From: Aurantimicrobium minutum
Lineage (GTDB): Bacteria > Actinomycetota > Actinomycetes > Actinomycetales > Microbacteriaceae
Reading direction: 5' to 3'
DNA: 64,000 bases
NCBI RefSeq assembly: GCF_029894165.1
Contig: NZ_JARXXU010000001.1
Coordinates: forward strand, 806,001-870,000
Made by a program: the position numbers and the translations under genes. The notes beneath the pieces were generated by a model, which was given only the letters and a program-made list of their open reading frames with translations, was not told the origin of the DNA and ran no database searches. How positions within the stretch are numbered: the first letter of the stretch is position 1; the number at the start of each line of letters is the position of its first letter. Of the stretch, positions 53,581 through 61,377 are shown piece by piece.

Positions 53581-54210
53581 TTATGAAATCTTGGTGATCT
53601 GGAGCAGACCGTCACCTGCGGGGGACAGCGCCACCACAAGGTTCTCTGCTTCGCTTGCTTCAGTAATGACGGTGCGGAAACCAGTCACCACAACTGAACG
53701 GTCAGACGGGTTGGCCACCGCGCCCTGCTGCAGTGCATGGGGAACTAACACCGTTCCGCCGATACGAACCAGGCGCAGGGCGTGCTCGACATTGGCAGGA
53801 AGCTGGGCAGGGTCACCATCCACGAGGACGATGTCGTAGCTGTTTTCGTTCATTCGTGGCAAAACATCCAGTGCCTTGCCGGTGATGAGACGAACACGGC
53901 TAGCAGGATAGCCAGCTTCGGTAAAGAATTCACGAGCCTGCTCGTGGTATTCGAATTCAGAGTCGATGGAGGTCAGAGTTGCCTCAGGAGCACCAGCGAG
54001 AAGCCACAGACCGGAAAGGCCGAACCCTGTGCCGATTTCGACAATGTTGGTGGCATTTGTCGATGCTGCAACCAGGGCGAGTTGTGCGCCGATGGCTGGC
54101 GTAATCACGTCCAGGCTGTGTTCCAGCGAGAGCGCGCGGGCTTTGCTTTGGGTGTTCGACTCAACGTCGTATTCGTTGAGGAACTTCCATGTTAGATCGT
54201 TGTGTGTCAC
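53581..54210 (-). CDS. Class I SAM-dependent O-methyltransferase (Rv1220c-like)
   Basis: 209 aa. SAM-binding motif I VEIGTGFGLSGLWLL (about 57-71), motif II acidic Asp in LTSIDSEFEYHEQA, and the family's VLVDGDPAQLP. Beside tatB it occupies the place of M. tuberculosis Rv1220c, where sigE, rseA and htrA intervene; here they are missing. Substrate unknown. Start ATG at 54210, divergent from tatB over 63 bp. Confidence 0.9.
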   Translation of the reverse strand: MTHNDLTWKFLNEYDVESNTQSKARALSLEHSLDVITPAIGAQLALVAASTNATNIVEIGTGFGLSGLWLLAGAPEATLTSIDSEFEYHEQAREFFTEAGYPASRVRLITGKALDVLPRMNENSYDIVLVDGDPAQLPANVEHALRLVRIGGTVLVPHALQQGAVANPSDRSVVVTGFRTVITEASEAENLVVALSPAGDGLLQITKIS

Positions 54211-54261
54211 GTCAGTCTCCTTGCTTCACAAGCGTAGAGCTAAGCCCGTGTTTCAGCGCGG

Positions 54262-54267
54262 TAGTCT
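54262..54267 (+). promoter_or_regulatory. -10 element, leaderless-type promoter of tatB
   Basis: TAGTCT ends 6 nt before the GTG start of tatB, with no Shine-Dalgarno between. Confidence 0.45.
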
Positions 54268-54273
54268 CGTAGT

Positions 54274-54639
54274 GTGTTTGGTTTGACCTTCGAGAAATTA
54301 CTCCTTATTGGGGTCATTGCTGTCTTCGTTATCGGTCCCGAACGCTTGCCTTCCTACGCTGCTAAATTTGGTCAATTTGTGCGCAAGCTCAAAGAGATGA
54401 GCGTGGGGGCGAAAGACCGCATCAAAGAAGAACTCGGTGCCGATTTCGATGAAGATGAGTGGAAGAAACTCGATCCTCGTCAGTATGACCCACGCCGCAT
54501 CATTCGCGAAGCGCTTCTCGACGACGGAGGTGCTGCTTCAGCAGCGAGTGTCCCTGTTGCGCCGGCTCCTGCTCAGTCCAAGAAACAAGCCCCACGTGAT
54601 GCCAGCGCTGGGACGCCCTACGATCTCGAATCGACCTAA
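54274..54639 (+). CDS. tatB: Twin-arginine translocase subunit TatB
   Basis: 121 aa: short N-terminal helix (FEKLLLIGVIAVFVIGPERLP, with the Glu and the GPxRLP hinge), amphipathic helix (YAAKFGQFVRKLKEMSVGAKDRIKEEL) and a long Ala/Pro-rich tail, as in actinobacterial TatB. It passes folded Tat substrates to TatC. GTG start at 54274, leaderless type. Its usual neighbour mrp lies 5.6 kb away, separated by an inserted gene block. Confidence 0.92.
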   Translation: MFGLTFEKLLLIGVIAVFVIGPERLPSYAAKFGQFVRKLKEMSVGAKDRIKEELGADFDEDEWKKLDPRQYDPRRIIREALLDDGGAASAASVPVAPAPAQSKKQAPRDASAGTPYDLEST

Positions 54640-54642
54640 GAG

Positions 54643-55011
54643 TTACTGTCGAGTAATTTCTGTTCTTTCCTCAGGAATCACGACGAGCTTGAGCCCCAAC
54701 GCATGCGTGAGGCGAAAGAGCGTCGTTGCCGTGGGGTTGCCTACGCCTCGTTCAATGCGGCTGATTTCAGCTTGCTGAACGTCTGCAAGTTCGGAGAGCT
54801 TCGGTTGAGTGAGTGACTGTGCTTTTCGGGCTGACTGCAGGGCGGCCCCAAGTTCAGAACGGTCACGCATTTCTTTTTGGAAATCCGCAGAAACCGCGTA
54901 GTAAATTTTCCAGTCATCCTCAGTCCAAGACTTTCGGAAATCCTGCATAAAGTCTTCGTAGGGTATCGTTTGCCGATTTTTGACCATGGTATTGATTATG
55001 TGATTAAACAC
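54643..55011 (-). CDS. higA: HigA-like XRE-family antitoxin
   Basis: 122 aa. Helix-turn-helix at about residues 58-110: LGAALQSARKAQSLTQPKLSELADVQQAEISRIERGVGNPTATTLFRLTHALG, a standard XRE/HigA fold, preceded by a helical segment. The GTG at 55011 starts 3 nt after the toxin stop; an internal ATG at 54987 has no Shine-Dalgarno. Composition is more A+T rich than flanking housekeeping genes, which suggests acquisition. Confidence 0.87.
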   Translation of the reverse strand: MFNHIINTMVKNRQTIPYEDFMQDFRKSWTEDDWKIYYAVSADFQKEMRDRSELGAALQSARKAQSLTQPKLSELADVQQAEISRIERGVGNPTATTLFRLTHALGLKLVVIPEERTEITRQ

Positions 55012-55014
55012 TTT

Positions 55015-55431
55015 TTATTTCAACCCTTCCTTCCATTCATTGTGAAGTTTTCTAGCAGCGCGTATCTCGCGTTGTTGCCTTTTGGGAGACGGGTCGCGTT
55101 GTTTGTCATAGCCATGATGGAGAACAACAATCTTGTCTCCATGAAATGTGCAAAATATTCGAATGAGGACCGGAGTGTTACTGCGAGCTGAGCGTGGTGA
55201 GTCCGATCCTGCGTTAGGCGGGTTTTCAAATGCATGTAGTGACTTCCTAATTCGGAATTCATACAGACCATCGCCAAGTGGCTTCCCCCACTCGCCTGAA
55301 CAAATTTGAATACCTTCGATAGCCAATACGTTCAACAATGCAGAGTCGACTACTAGCTGTTGATAGCTGGAGAGGGATGAGTAAAATCTGCCATACGATC
55401 GACCAAAGATTTCTATAGTCCACCTAGACAT
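55015..55431 (-). CDS. higB: HigB/RelE-like toxin (phage Gp49-like family)
   Basis: 138 aa. The C-terminal half shows the RelE-superfamily strand pattern LIRIFCTFHGDKIVVLHHGYDKQRDP...REIRAARKLHNEW typical of HigB/Gp49 mRNA interferases, with the preceding KPLGDGLYEFRIRKS strand. The ATG at 55431 has AAGGA 7 nt upstream; a start at 55446 would put it inside the gene. Toxin precedes antitoxin, the order that defines higBA modules. Confidence 0.88.
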   Translation of the reverse strand: MSRWTIEIFGRSYGRFYSSLSSYQQLVVDSALLNVLAIEGIQICSGEWGKPLGDGLYEFRIRKSLHAFENPPNAGSDSPRSARSNTPVLIRIFCTFHGDKIVVLHHGYDKQRDPSPKRQQREIRAARKLHNEWKEGLK

Positions 55432-55452
55432 CACACATTCCTTCACGCCTGA

Positions 55453-55465
55453 GCTCTAATAGAGC
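55453..55465. promoter_or_regulatory. Palindromic operator candidate for higBA
   Basis: GCTCTAATAGAGC is a perfect 13-bp odd palindrome 21 nt upstream of the higB start, where HigA would bind for autorepression. Confidence 0.5.
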
Positions 55466-55550
55466 GCTCACGTTACAAAGAAATCAGGTTCTAAGTAGCA
55501 CCGAAATCAAAGCTGGGAGTGTTTGTCGTCTGAACTCAGCTTGTGGAGGA

Positions 55551-56168
55551 CTAGTGCGCTCTGTGGCACCTAGCGAGATGGTCGTCGACCACACCTGCTG
55601 ATTGCATGAGGGCATACATCGTGGTGGCGCCCACGAACTTAAAGCCCAGTTTCTTGAGTGCTTTACTGAGCTGTTCCGATTCTGTTGTCACAGCAGGGAC
55701 TTCTGAGAGTGTTTCATAGCGCGTCTGCTCATCGCCGGCGCAAGCATTGGCGCGCTGTCTTGACATCGGTTGGAACGACCAGATCAGGTCGTGCAAGGCG
55801 CCGGGTGACTCCGCGAGCATTGCCTGAGTAACTTTGGCATTCTCAATCGTCGCCACAATCTTGGCGCGATTACGAATGATGCGATCATCTTGCATCAAGC
55901 GTTCCACATCGACCTCTGTGTAGTTCGCAACTGTGCCAATGTTGAAGTTGGAGAAAGCTTCACGGAAACCAGGACGACGCTTGAGAATAGTGATCCAGCT
56001 GAGACCTGCTTGGAACGCTTCGAGGGAGAGCTTTTCAAAAAGTTTCTGGTCGCCCAGGAGCTGCACGCCCCACTCCTCGTCGTGGTAGCGCATGTATTCG
56101 GGGTCAGTACCCACCCAGCCGCAGCGCGCACGACCGTCGGCGCCGATCTCGAGATCCTGATAGGCCAC
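55551..56168 (-). CDS. tag: DNA-3-methyladenine glycosylase I
   Basis: 205 aa. Removes 3-methyladenine from alkylated DNA. Zinc-snap ligands Cys in RCGWVGTDPEYMRYHDEEWG with its His, and the C-terminal DDHLARCHRAH. Catalytic Glu in KLSLEAFQAGLSW. GTG start at 56168 overlaps the ogt stop by 1 nt, so tag and ogt form a two-gene alkylation-repair operon. Confidence 0.95.
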   Translation of the reverse strand: MAYQDLEIGADGRARCGWVGTDPEYMRYHDEEWGVQLLGDQKLFEKLSLEAFQAGLSWITILKRRPGFREAFSNFNIGTVANYTEVDVERLMQDDRIIRNRAKIVATIENAKVTQAMLAESPGALHDLIWSFQPMSRQRANACAGDEQTRYETLSEVPAVTTESEQLSKALKKLGFKFVGATTMYALMQSAGVVDDHLARCHRAH

Positions 56169-56668
56169 TAGCGATACTCAATACCCTCAAGTTCAAGGAG
56201 CTGAATCTTGGTGGGAACGCCGGAGCCTCCGGAATAACCGGTCAGTTTGTTGTTTCCTGCCAGGATGCGGTGGCAGGGAACAATGATCGGCACCGGGTTT
56301 GAACCCACTGCCCCGCCCACGGCGCGGGCAGCCTTGGGGTTGCCCGCCCGGGTGGCGAGGTCACCATAGGAGGCGTGCCCGCCGTATGGAATGGCGAGGA
56401 GCTCATGCCAGATGGCCTGCTGGAAAGGGGTGCCGATGAGCTTCACGGGAACATCGAAGTCATGTCTGGTTCCTGCAAAGTATTCGCCCAGTTCCTGAGT
56501 TGCCTGAGTGATCACCGCATCGGCTGAACCGGGGCGTCCACCGTGTTGGAGTCTGCCGTGGGGGGAGCCTTCCACACCCTCGATGCTGAGGAATGTGAGG
56601 GCTTCACCATCACTGGTCAGCTCGATGCGCCCCAGCGGGGAATCAATCGTGGCGAAGGTGGAGGTCAT
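56168..56668 (-). CDS. ogt: Methylated-DNA-[protein]-cysteine S-methyltransferase
   Basis: 166 aa suicide repair protein that transfers the methyl group from O6-methylguanine to the Cys in PCHRI (about residue 130), with the DNA-binding helix GHASYGDLATRAGNPKAARAVGGAV and the active-site loop ending LTGYSGG. No ribosome-binding site; TATCTT lies 7 nt before the ATG (leaderless type). Coupled to tag by a 1-nt overlap. Confidence 0.95.
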   Translation of the reverse strand: MTSTFATIDSPLGRIELTSDGEALTFLSIEGVEGSPHGRLQHGGRPGSADAVITQATQELGEYFAGTRHDFDVPVKLIGTPFQQAIWHELLAIPYGGHASYGDLATRAGNPKAARAVGGAVGSNPVPIIVPCHRILAGNNKLTGYSGGSGVPTKIQLLELEGIEYR

Positions 56669-56680
56669 AGTTACAAAGAT

Positions 56681-56716
56681 AATGGGGCTGCCACCGTGTG
56701 CGGTAGCAGCCCCATT
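56681..56716 (-). terminator. Terminator of the aminotransferase operon
   Basis: AATGGGGCTGC (56681-56691) pairs with GCAGCCCCATT (56706-56716); the loop pairs further (ACCG/CGGT) apart from a single mismatch. On the minus strand a T-rich ATCTTTGT follows. It lies 28 bp past the aminotransferase stop, and its downstream edge overlaps the ogt -10 element. Confidence 0.8.
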
Positions 56717-56743
56717 GTGATCCTGACAAGGAGTCTGTCAGAC

Positions 56744-58210
56744 CTAGATAATCTTGGCGCCCTCTTTGAGGACTCCCTCGAGGATTTGTCGGATTTCGAC
56801 GAATTCCTTGGGGCCGATGGTCAGCGGTGGTGCGAGCTGAACAACGGGGTCTCCACGGTCATCTGCGCGGCAGAACAAGCCTGCGTCATAGAGAGCCTTG
56901 GAGAGGAAGCCACGGAGCAAACGCTCGGACTCGTCATCGTTGAAGGTTTCCTTCGTCGCTTTGTCCTTGACCAGTTCGATCGCGAAGAAGTAACCGTCAC
57001 CGCGCACGTCGCCGACGATAGGAATGTCGAGCAACTTCTCCAGTTCCTTGCGGAAGATGGGGGAGTTGGTGCGCACGTTCTCGTTGAGCTTCTCTTCTTC
57101 GAAGATGTTGAGGTTCTCGAGTGCAACAGCTGCCGACACAGGGTGACCGGCGAAGGTGTATCCGTGAGGGAAGTAGTTGGTTCCCTTGGAGAAGGGTTCG
57201 TAGATCTTGTCCGAGATGATGGTGGCGCCAATGGGAGAGTAACCACTGGTCATACCCTTGGCGCAGGTGATCATGTCGGGGACATAACCATAGGCGTTGC
57301 AGGCAAACATTTCACCAATGCGGCCGAAGGCACAGATCACTTCATCGCTGACCATGAGCACATCGTGCTTGTCGCAGATTTCGCGCACACGCTGCATGTA
57401 ACCGGGAGGTGGTGCGAACGCGCCACCAGAGTTCTGCACGGGTTCGAGGAAGACGGCCGCGACAGTGTCGGGGCCTTCGAACTCGATCATCTCTTCGATG
57501 CGGTTGGCAGCCCACTGACCGAATGCGTAGAGGTCATCCTGGTGCTGCTCGGCACGATAGAAGTTGGTGTTGGGCACGCGGAAGGTGGAAGGAACCAGAG
57601 GCTCAAACATTTCCTTCATTGCGGGGATACCGGTGATAGACAGTGCGCCCTGAGGGGTGCCGTGATAGGCAACTGAGCGGGAGATCACCTTGTGCTTGGT
57701 GGGCTTGCCCATCATCTTCCAGTACTGTTTGGCCAGCTTGAATGCTGTTTCAACAGCCTCGCCACCACCGGTGGAGAAAAAGACCTTGTTGAGGTCGCCA
57801 GGCGCATAGTCCGCGAGGCGATCGGCGAGCTCAATGGCGGAGGGGTGGGCATAGGACCAGATGGGGAAGAAAGCGAGTTCTTCTGCCTGCTTCGCTGCTG
57901 CCTGTGCCAGACGCTTCCGTCCATGGCCAGCCTGCACCACAAAGAGTCCGGAGAGGCCATCGATGTAGCTCTTGCCCTGAATGTCGGTGATCATGTGACC
58001 GTCACCCTTGACAATGATGGGCACGCCGTTTTCGTGCATGACCGACTGTCGAGTGAAGTGCATCCAGAGGTGGTCGCTGGCCTTCTTCTGGAGGTCTGCG
58101 TTGTCATACTTCGGGGCCGAGGATGCTGCGGCAGGCTCGGTAACGAGGTGTGTGGGAGCTACCACGTGCTCGGCAGCTTTCTTAGTCTTCTTTGAAGTGA
58201 ATAGCGGCAT
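56744..58210 (-). CDS. Class III PLP aminotransferase (putrescine/omega-amino acid type)
   Basis: 488 aa. Fold-type I aminotransferase with the glycine-rich FFSTGGGEAVETAFKLA, VSDEVICAFGRIG and PLP lysine in TCAKGMTSGYSPIGA. An unusual N-terminal extension of about 35 residues (KKTKKAAEHVVAPTHL...) precedes the core. It starts 2 nt after the Lrp/AsnC gene and lies opposite an aminobutyraldehyde-type dehydrogenase. That set resembles polyamine catabolic modules in which putrescine is transaminated to 4-aminobutyraldehyde (SpuC/YgjG-like). Other omega-amines (beta-alanine, taurine, GABA) remain possible. Confidence 0.88.
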   Translation of the reverse strand: MPLFTSKKTKKAAEHVVAPTHLVTEPAAASSAPKYDNADLQKKASDHLWMHFTRQSVMHENGVPIIVKGDGHMITDIQGKSYIDGLSGLFVVQAGHGRKRLAQAAAKQAEELAFFPIWSYAHPSAIELADRLADYAPGDLNKVFFSTGGGEAVETAFKLAKQYWKMMGKPTKHKVISRSVAYHGTPQGALSITGIPAMKEMFEPLVPSTFRVPNTNFYRAEQHQDDLYAFGQWAANRIEEMIEFEGPDTVAAVFLEPVQNSGGAFAPPPGYMQRVREICDKHDVLMVSDEVICAFGRIGEMFACNAYGYVPDMITCAKGMTSGYSPIGATIISDKIYEPFSKGTNYFPHGYTFAGHPVSAAVALENLNIFEEEKLNENVRTNSPIFRKELEKLLDIPIVGDVRGDGYFFAIELVKDKATKETFNDDESERLLRGFLSKALYDAGLFCRADDRGDPVVQLAPPLTIGPKEFVEIRQILEGVLKEGAKII

Positions 58211-58212
58211 TT

Positions 58213-58680
58213 TTATCGCGTTCCCCAGTTATACAACTGCTTATGCAGCTTGAGATAGACGAACGTTTCGGTTGAAACGACGCCCTCAAGCTTGCGGATT
58301 TGCTCGTTGAGCAAAGTAATCAAATCTTCGTCTGACTCGCAGACAACCTCGGCCATGATGTCGAAAGAACCAGCCGTGAGCACGACGTAGTCAACCGATG
58401 GCATCGACGCCAGCTGGTCGGCAATAGCCCGAGTGTCACCAGAGCAACGCAGACCGATCATGGCCTGGCGGTAGAAACCCAACTGCATCGGGTCCGTCAC
58501 GGCAACGACTTGCATGACGCCGGCATCGGTGAGCTTCTGCACGCGCTGACGCACGGCTGCTTCGGAGAGTCCAACAGCCTTGCCGATTTCTGCATAGGAA
58601 CGGCGGCCATCTTCCTGGAGCTGTTCGATAATCGCCTTCGATACATCGTCAAGCTGTGCGGCACGGGTCTTAGAGTTCAT
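58213..58680 (-). CDS. Lrp/AsnC-family transcriptional regulator
   Basis: 155 aa: N-terminal winged helix-turn-helix (about 10-60; DDVSKAIIEQLQEDGRRSYAEIGKAVGLSEAAVRQRVQKL) and a RAM ligand-binding domain (about 70-145). ATG at 58680 is chosen; the upstream in-frame extension RLIEPGF... has no support. It is the first gene of an operon with the aminotransferase and lies divergent from the dehydrogenase, so it almost certainly controls both, probably in response to an amino acid or amine. Confidence 0.93.
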   Translation of the reverse strand: MNSKTRAAQLDDVSKAIIEQLQEDGRRSYAEIGKAVGLSEAAVRQRVQKLTDAGVMQVVAVTDPMQLGFYRQAMIGLRCSGDTRAIADQLASMPSVDYVVLTAGSFDIMAEVVCESDEDLITLLNEQIRKLEGVVSTETFVYLKLHKQLYNWGTR

Positions 58681-58803
58681 GCGCTTGATTCTGGCAGTAA
58701 ATCCCGGCTCAATCAAGCGAAACCGCACTTTTCTAGAGATAAAACTACGAAATCCACATATTTACTCTTCATTTACTATCGGTTTTCGCCTTATGCTGTG
58801 TGC
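58681..58803. promoter_or_regulatory. Divergent control region of the Lrp/AsnC - dehydrogenase pair
   Basis: AT-rich 123 bp. CGCTTGATT (58682-58690) and AATCAAGCG (58711-58719) form a perfect 9-bp inverted repeat with a 20-bp gap. ATTTACT occurs at 58760-58766 and 58771-58777 (direct repeat, 11-bp period) with its inverse AGTAAAT at 58696-58702. The -10-like TATGCT (58792-58797) ends 6 nt before the dehydrogenase ATG. The arrangement suits Lrp-type octameric binding. Confidence 0.6.
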
Positions 58804-60240
58804 ATGAGCCCTCAGGTATTGAAGAACTTTATCAACGGTCAGTTCGTCGACTCACAGGCAGAAGAACGCCTCGACATTCTCAACCCCGCCACCGAAGAGG
58901 TGTATGCGACGAGCCCCGTCTCGAGTGAACGCGATGTTGCCGACGCCTATGGCGCAGCGGCAACAGCCTTTGAGGCCTGGGGCGACACAACTCCCAGTGA
59001 ACGTTCCCTTGCGCTGTTCCGCATTGCCGATGCGTTGGAATCACGTGCTCGCGAATTTGCTGAGGTGGAATCACAAGACACCGGTAAGCCACTGGACACG
59101 CTCGTCGAATACGAGATCATGCCGTCGGTGGATCAGATTCGTTTCTTTGCCACCGCTGCTCGTCATCTGGAAGGTAAGTCCGCTGGAGAATACCTGGCAG
59201 ACCACACCTCCATGATTCGCCGCGAGCCCATTGGCGTTATTGGCCAGGTCACGCCGTGGAACTATCCACTCAACATGGCGGTGTGGAAATTCGCACCAGC
59301 TATCGCGGCCGGAAACACCATCGTGTTGAAGCCCTCCGACACCACCCCAGCTTCCACCATGCTGTTAGCCGAGATGGCCTCCGAGTTCCTGCCCGCCGGA
59401 GTGTTCAACGCCGTGATGGGTAACCGAGACTCCGGGAAAGCAATGGTGGAGAACAAGACCCCCCAGATGATCTCGATCACGGGTTCTGTGCGAGCGGGTA
59501 TGGAAGTGGCCAAGAGCGCCGCGACAGACCTCAAGCGTGTCCACCTTGAACTCGGCGGCAAAGCACCGGTGATTGTTTTCAATGATGCAGATATTCCTTC
59601 GGCAGTTGAGGGCATTGTGGGAGCTGGCTACTTCAACGCCGGACAAGACTGCACGGCAGCTACCCGTCTACTCGTGCAAGAAGGCATTTATGACGAGTTC
59701 GTGGCTGAACTTGTGAAGTATGCCCGCGTGAATGCCATCACGGGCTCACCGCTGGACGTAGGCACCATGTTTGGACCTGTGAACAACGTGAACCAATTGG
59801 TGCAGGTGCAGGGCTTCATTGAGCGCTTGCCTGACAACGCCACCATCGAGCTCGGCGGAAACCGCCAGGGAACCACCGGCTACTTCCACGAAGCCACGAT
59901 TATTTCTGGACTGAAGCAAACAGACGAAGCTATCCAGAACGAGATCTTTGGTCCTGTGATGACCGTGCAGAAGTTCACTGATGAGGCACAGGCACTCACC
60001 TGGGCAAATGACGTGAACTATGCCCTGGCGTCCTCGGTCTGGACCCAGAACCACGGCCGTGCCATGCGGATGGCTAAGAAGCTGGACTTCGGGTGCGTGT
60101 GGATCAACACCCACATCCCCATCGTTGCGGAGATGCCGCACGGTGGTTTCAAGCACTCAGGATATGGAAAAGACCTCTCCGGCTATGGCTTTGATGACTA
60201 CACCCGTATCAAGCACGTGATGAGCTACATCGGAGAGTAG
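58804..60240 (+). CDS. Gamma-aminobutyraldehyde-type aldehyde dehydrogenase
   Basis: 478-residue NAD-dependent ALDH. TPWNYPLNMAVWKFAPAIAAGN (about 143-164), catalytic Glu in LELGGKAP and catalytic Cys in NAGQDCTAATR (about 285); the NAGQDC form is typical of PatD/gamma-aminobutyraldehyde dehydrogenases. It would oxidise 4-aminobutyraldehyde to GABA after the divergent aminotransferase. ATG at 58804 is leaderless type. The stop abuts the convergent mrp stop with no gap. Confidence 0.9.
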   Translation: MSPQVLKNFINGQFVDSQAEERLDILNPATEEVYATSPVSSERDVADAYGAAATAFEAWGDTTPSERSLALFRIADALESRAREFAEVESQDTGKPLDTLVEYEIMPSVDQIRFFATAARHLEGKSAGEYLADHTSMIRREPIGVIGQVTPWNYPLNMAVWKFAPAIAAGNTIVLKPSDTTPASTMLLAEMASEFLPAGVFNAVMGNRDSGKAMVENKTPQMISITGSVRAGMEVAKSAATDLKRVHLELGGKAPVIVFNDADIPSAVEGIVGAGYFNAGQDCTAATRLLVQEGIYDEFVAELVKYARVNAITGSPLDVGTMFGPVNNVNQLVQVQGFIERLPDNATIELGGNRQGTTGYFHEATIISGLKQTDEAIQNEIFGPVMTVQKFTDEAQALTWANDVNYALASSVWTQNHGRAMRMAKKLDFGCVWINTHIPIVAEMPHGGFKHSGYGKDLSGYGFDDYTRIKHVMSYIGE

Positions 60241-61374
60241 TTACCGAGGGCTGACGCCAAGGTTGACTCCCGCACGGCTGGGCCCGCTCTGGACAATGCG
60301 TCGTGCCAGTTCTGTGATGGCCTGTGCGGCAGGATCTGCGGGGTTCGCCAACACGATGGGCATACCCTCATCGCCGCCTTCCCGAAGTCCCAAACTGAGA
60401 GGAATCTTGGCAAGGACGTCGACGGGCTTGTCTTGACCAATGCTCAACGCAGTGGCCACCGACTCGGCACCACCTTCACCAAAAAGCGCCAATGCTGATC
60501 CGTCGGGCAGGACAAGCGGCCCCATATTTTCTACGACACCAATAACCCGTTGGCCGGTCTGTCGTGCAACGACGCCGGCCCGAACAGCAACCTCACTAGC
60601 TGCAGCCTGACCTGTCGTCACAACAAGTACTTCCGCATTAGGAAGTTGTTGCCCGACGGTGATGGCCACGTCGCCGGTGCCAGGTGGAAGGTCGAGCAGA
60701 AGGAAATCGAGGTCACCGAAATACACATCGGTCAGGAACTGCGTAATCGTGCGCTGCAACATGGGGCCGCGCCATGCCACGGCAGCATTGGCGTTCTCTA
60801 CGAACATGCCAATGCTAATTACTTTCACATTGTGGCCAACCGGAGGAACAATCATGTCGTCCAGGCGCGTGGGCTTCACCGCAACACCGCCGGGAGCAAG
60901 ACCCATCAACGCGGGGATCGAGAAGCCGTAAACGTCAGCGTCCAAGATACCGACGCGATACCCCTGTTGCGCCAGGGCAGCCGCCAAGTTGGCCGTCATG
61001 GTGGACTTCCCCACACCGCCCTTACCGCTGGTGACGGCAATGACACGAGTGAGTGTGCCGGGACCAAAAGGGTTGTGCTTCGGGCCCTCAGGGCGCAATG
61101 CACTGAGGAGCTCTGTTCGTTCTTCCGCCGTCATCACTTGCACATCAACAGTGACCTGTTCCACAACGGAAACAGCAGCTGAAGCAGCGTGAACGTCGGA
61201 TTCAATCTTCTGGGCGGCAGGGCAGCCCGCAATCGTCAGCTTCACTACAACAGTGACGGACGAACCCTGTGCTGTAACAGCACCGATCATGCCAAGTTCA
61301 CCGAGCGTGCGACGCAGTTCGGGATCCATGACGGATCCCGCGGCTGCGCGCACTTTCTCGGTGAGACTGCTCAC
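60241..61374 (-). CDS. mrp: Mrp/NBP35 family P-loop Fe-S carrier ATPase
   Basis: 377 aa: N-terminal DUF59/MIP18 domain (about 1-80; GSVMDPELRRTLGELGMI) and a deviant Walker A TSGKGGVGKST (about 114-124) in the ParA/MinD fold. After VVENM there is no CxxC (GPLVLPDGSALALFGEGG instead), a loss I recall as normal for actinobacterial Mrp. The presumed role is Fe-S cluster handling. Followed by DUF1003 and preceded, in synteny terms, by tatB. Confidence 0.93.
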   Translation of the reverse strand: MSSLTEKVRAAAGSVMDPELRRTLGELGMIGAVTAQGSSVTVVVKLTIAGCPAAQKIESDVHAASAAVSVVEQVTVDVQVMTAEERTELLSALRPEGPKHNPFGPGTLTRVIAVTSGKGGVGKSTMTANLAAALAQQGYRVGILDADVYGFSIPALMGLAPGGVAVKPTRLDDMIVPPVGHNVKVISIGMFVENANAAVAWRGPMLQRTITQFLTDVYFGDLDFLLLDLPPGTGDVAITVGQQLPNAEVLVVTTGQAAASEVAVRAGVVARQTGQRVIGVVENMGPLVLPDGSALALFGEGGAESVATALSIGQDKPVDVLAKIPLSLGLREGGDEGMPIVLANPADPAAQAITELARRIVQSGPSRAGVNLGVSPR

Positions 61375-61377
61375 GAG

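Noticed and set aside
56543-57676. 377-codon plus-strand reading frame opposite the class III aminotransferase
   Set aside because: It is antisense to a clearly conserved enzyme and the tag/ogt side, has biased composition from the reverse frame and no recognisable domain.
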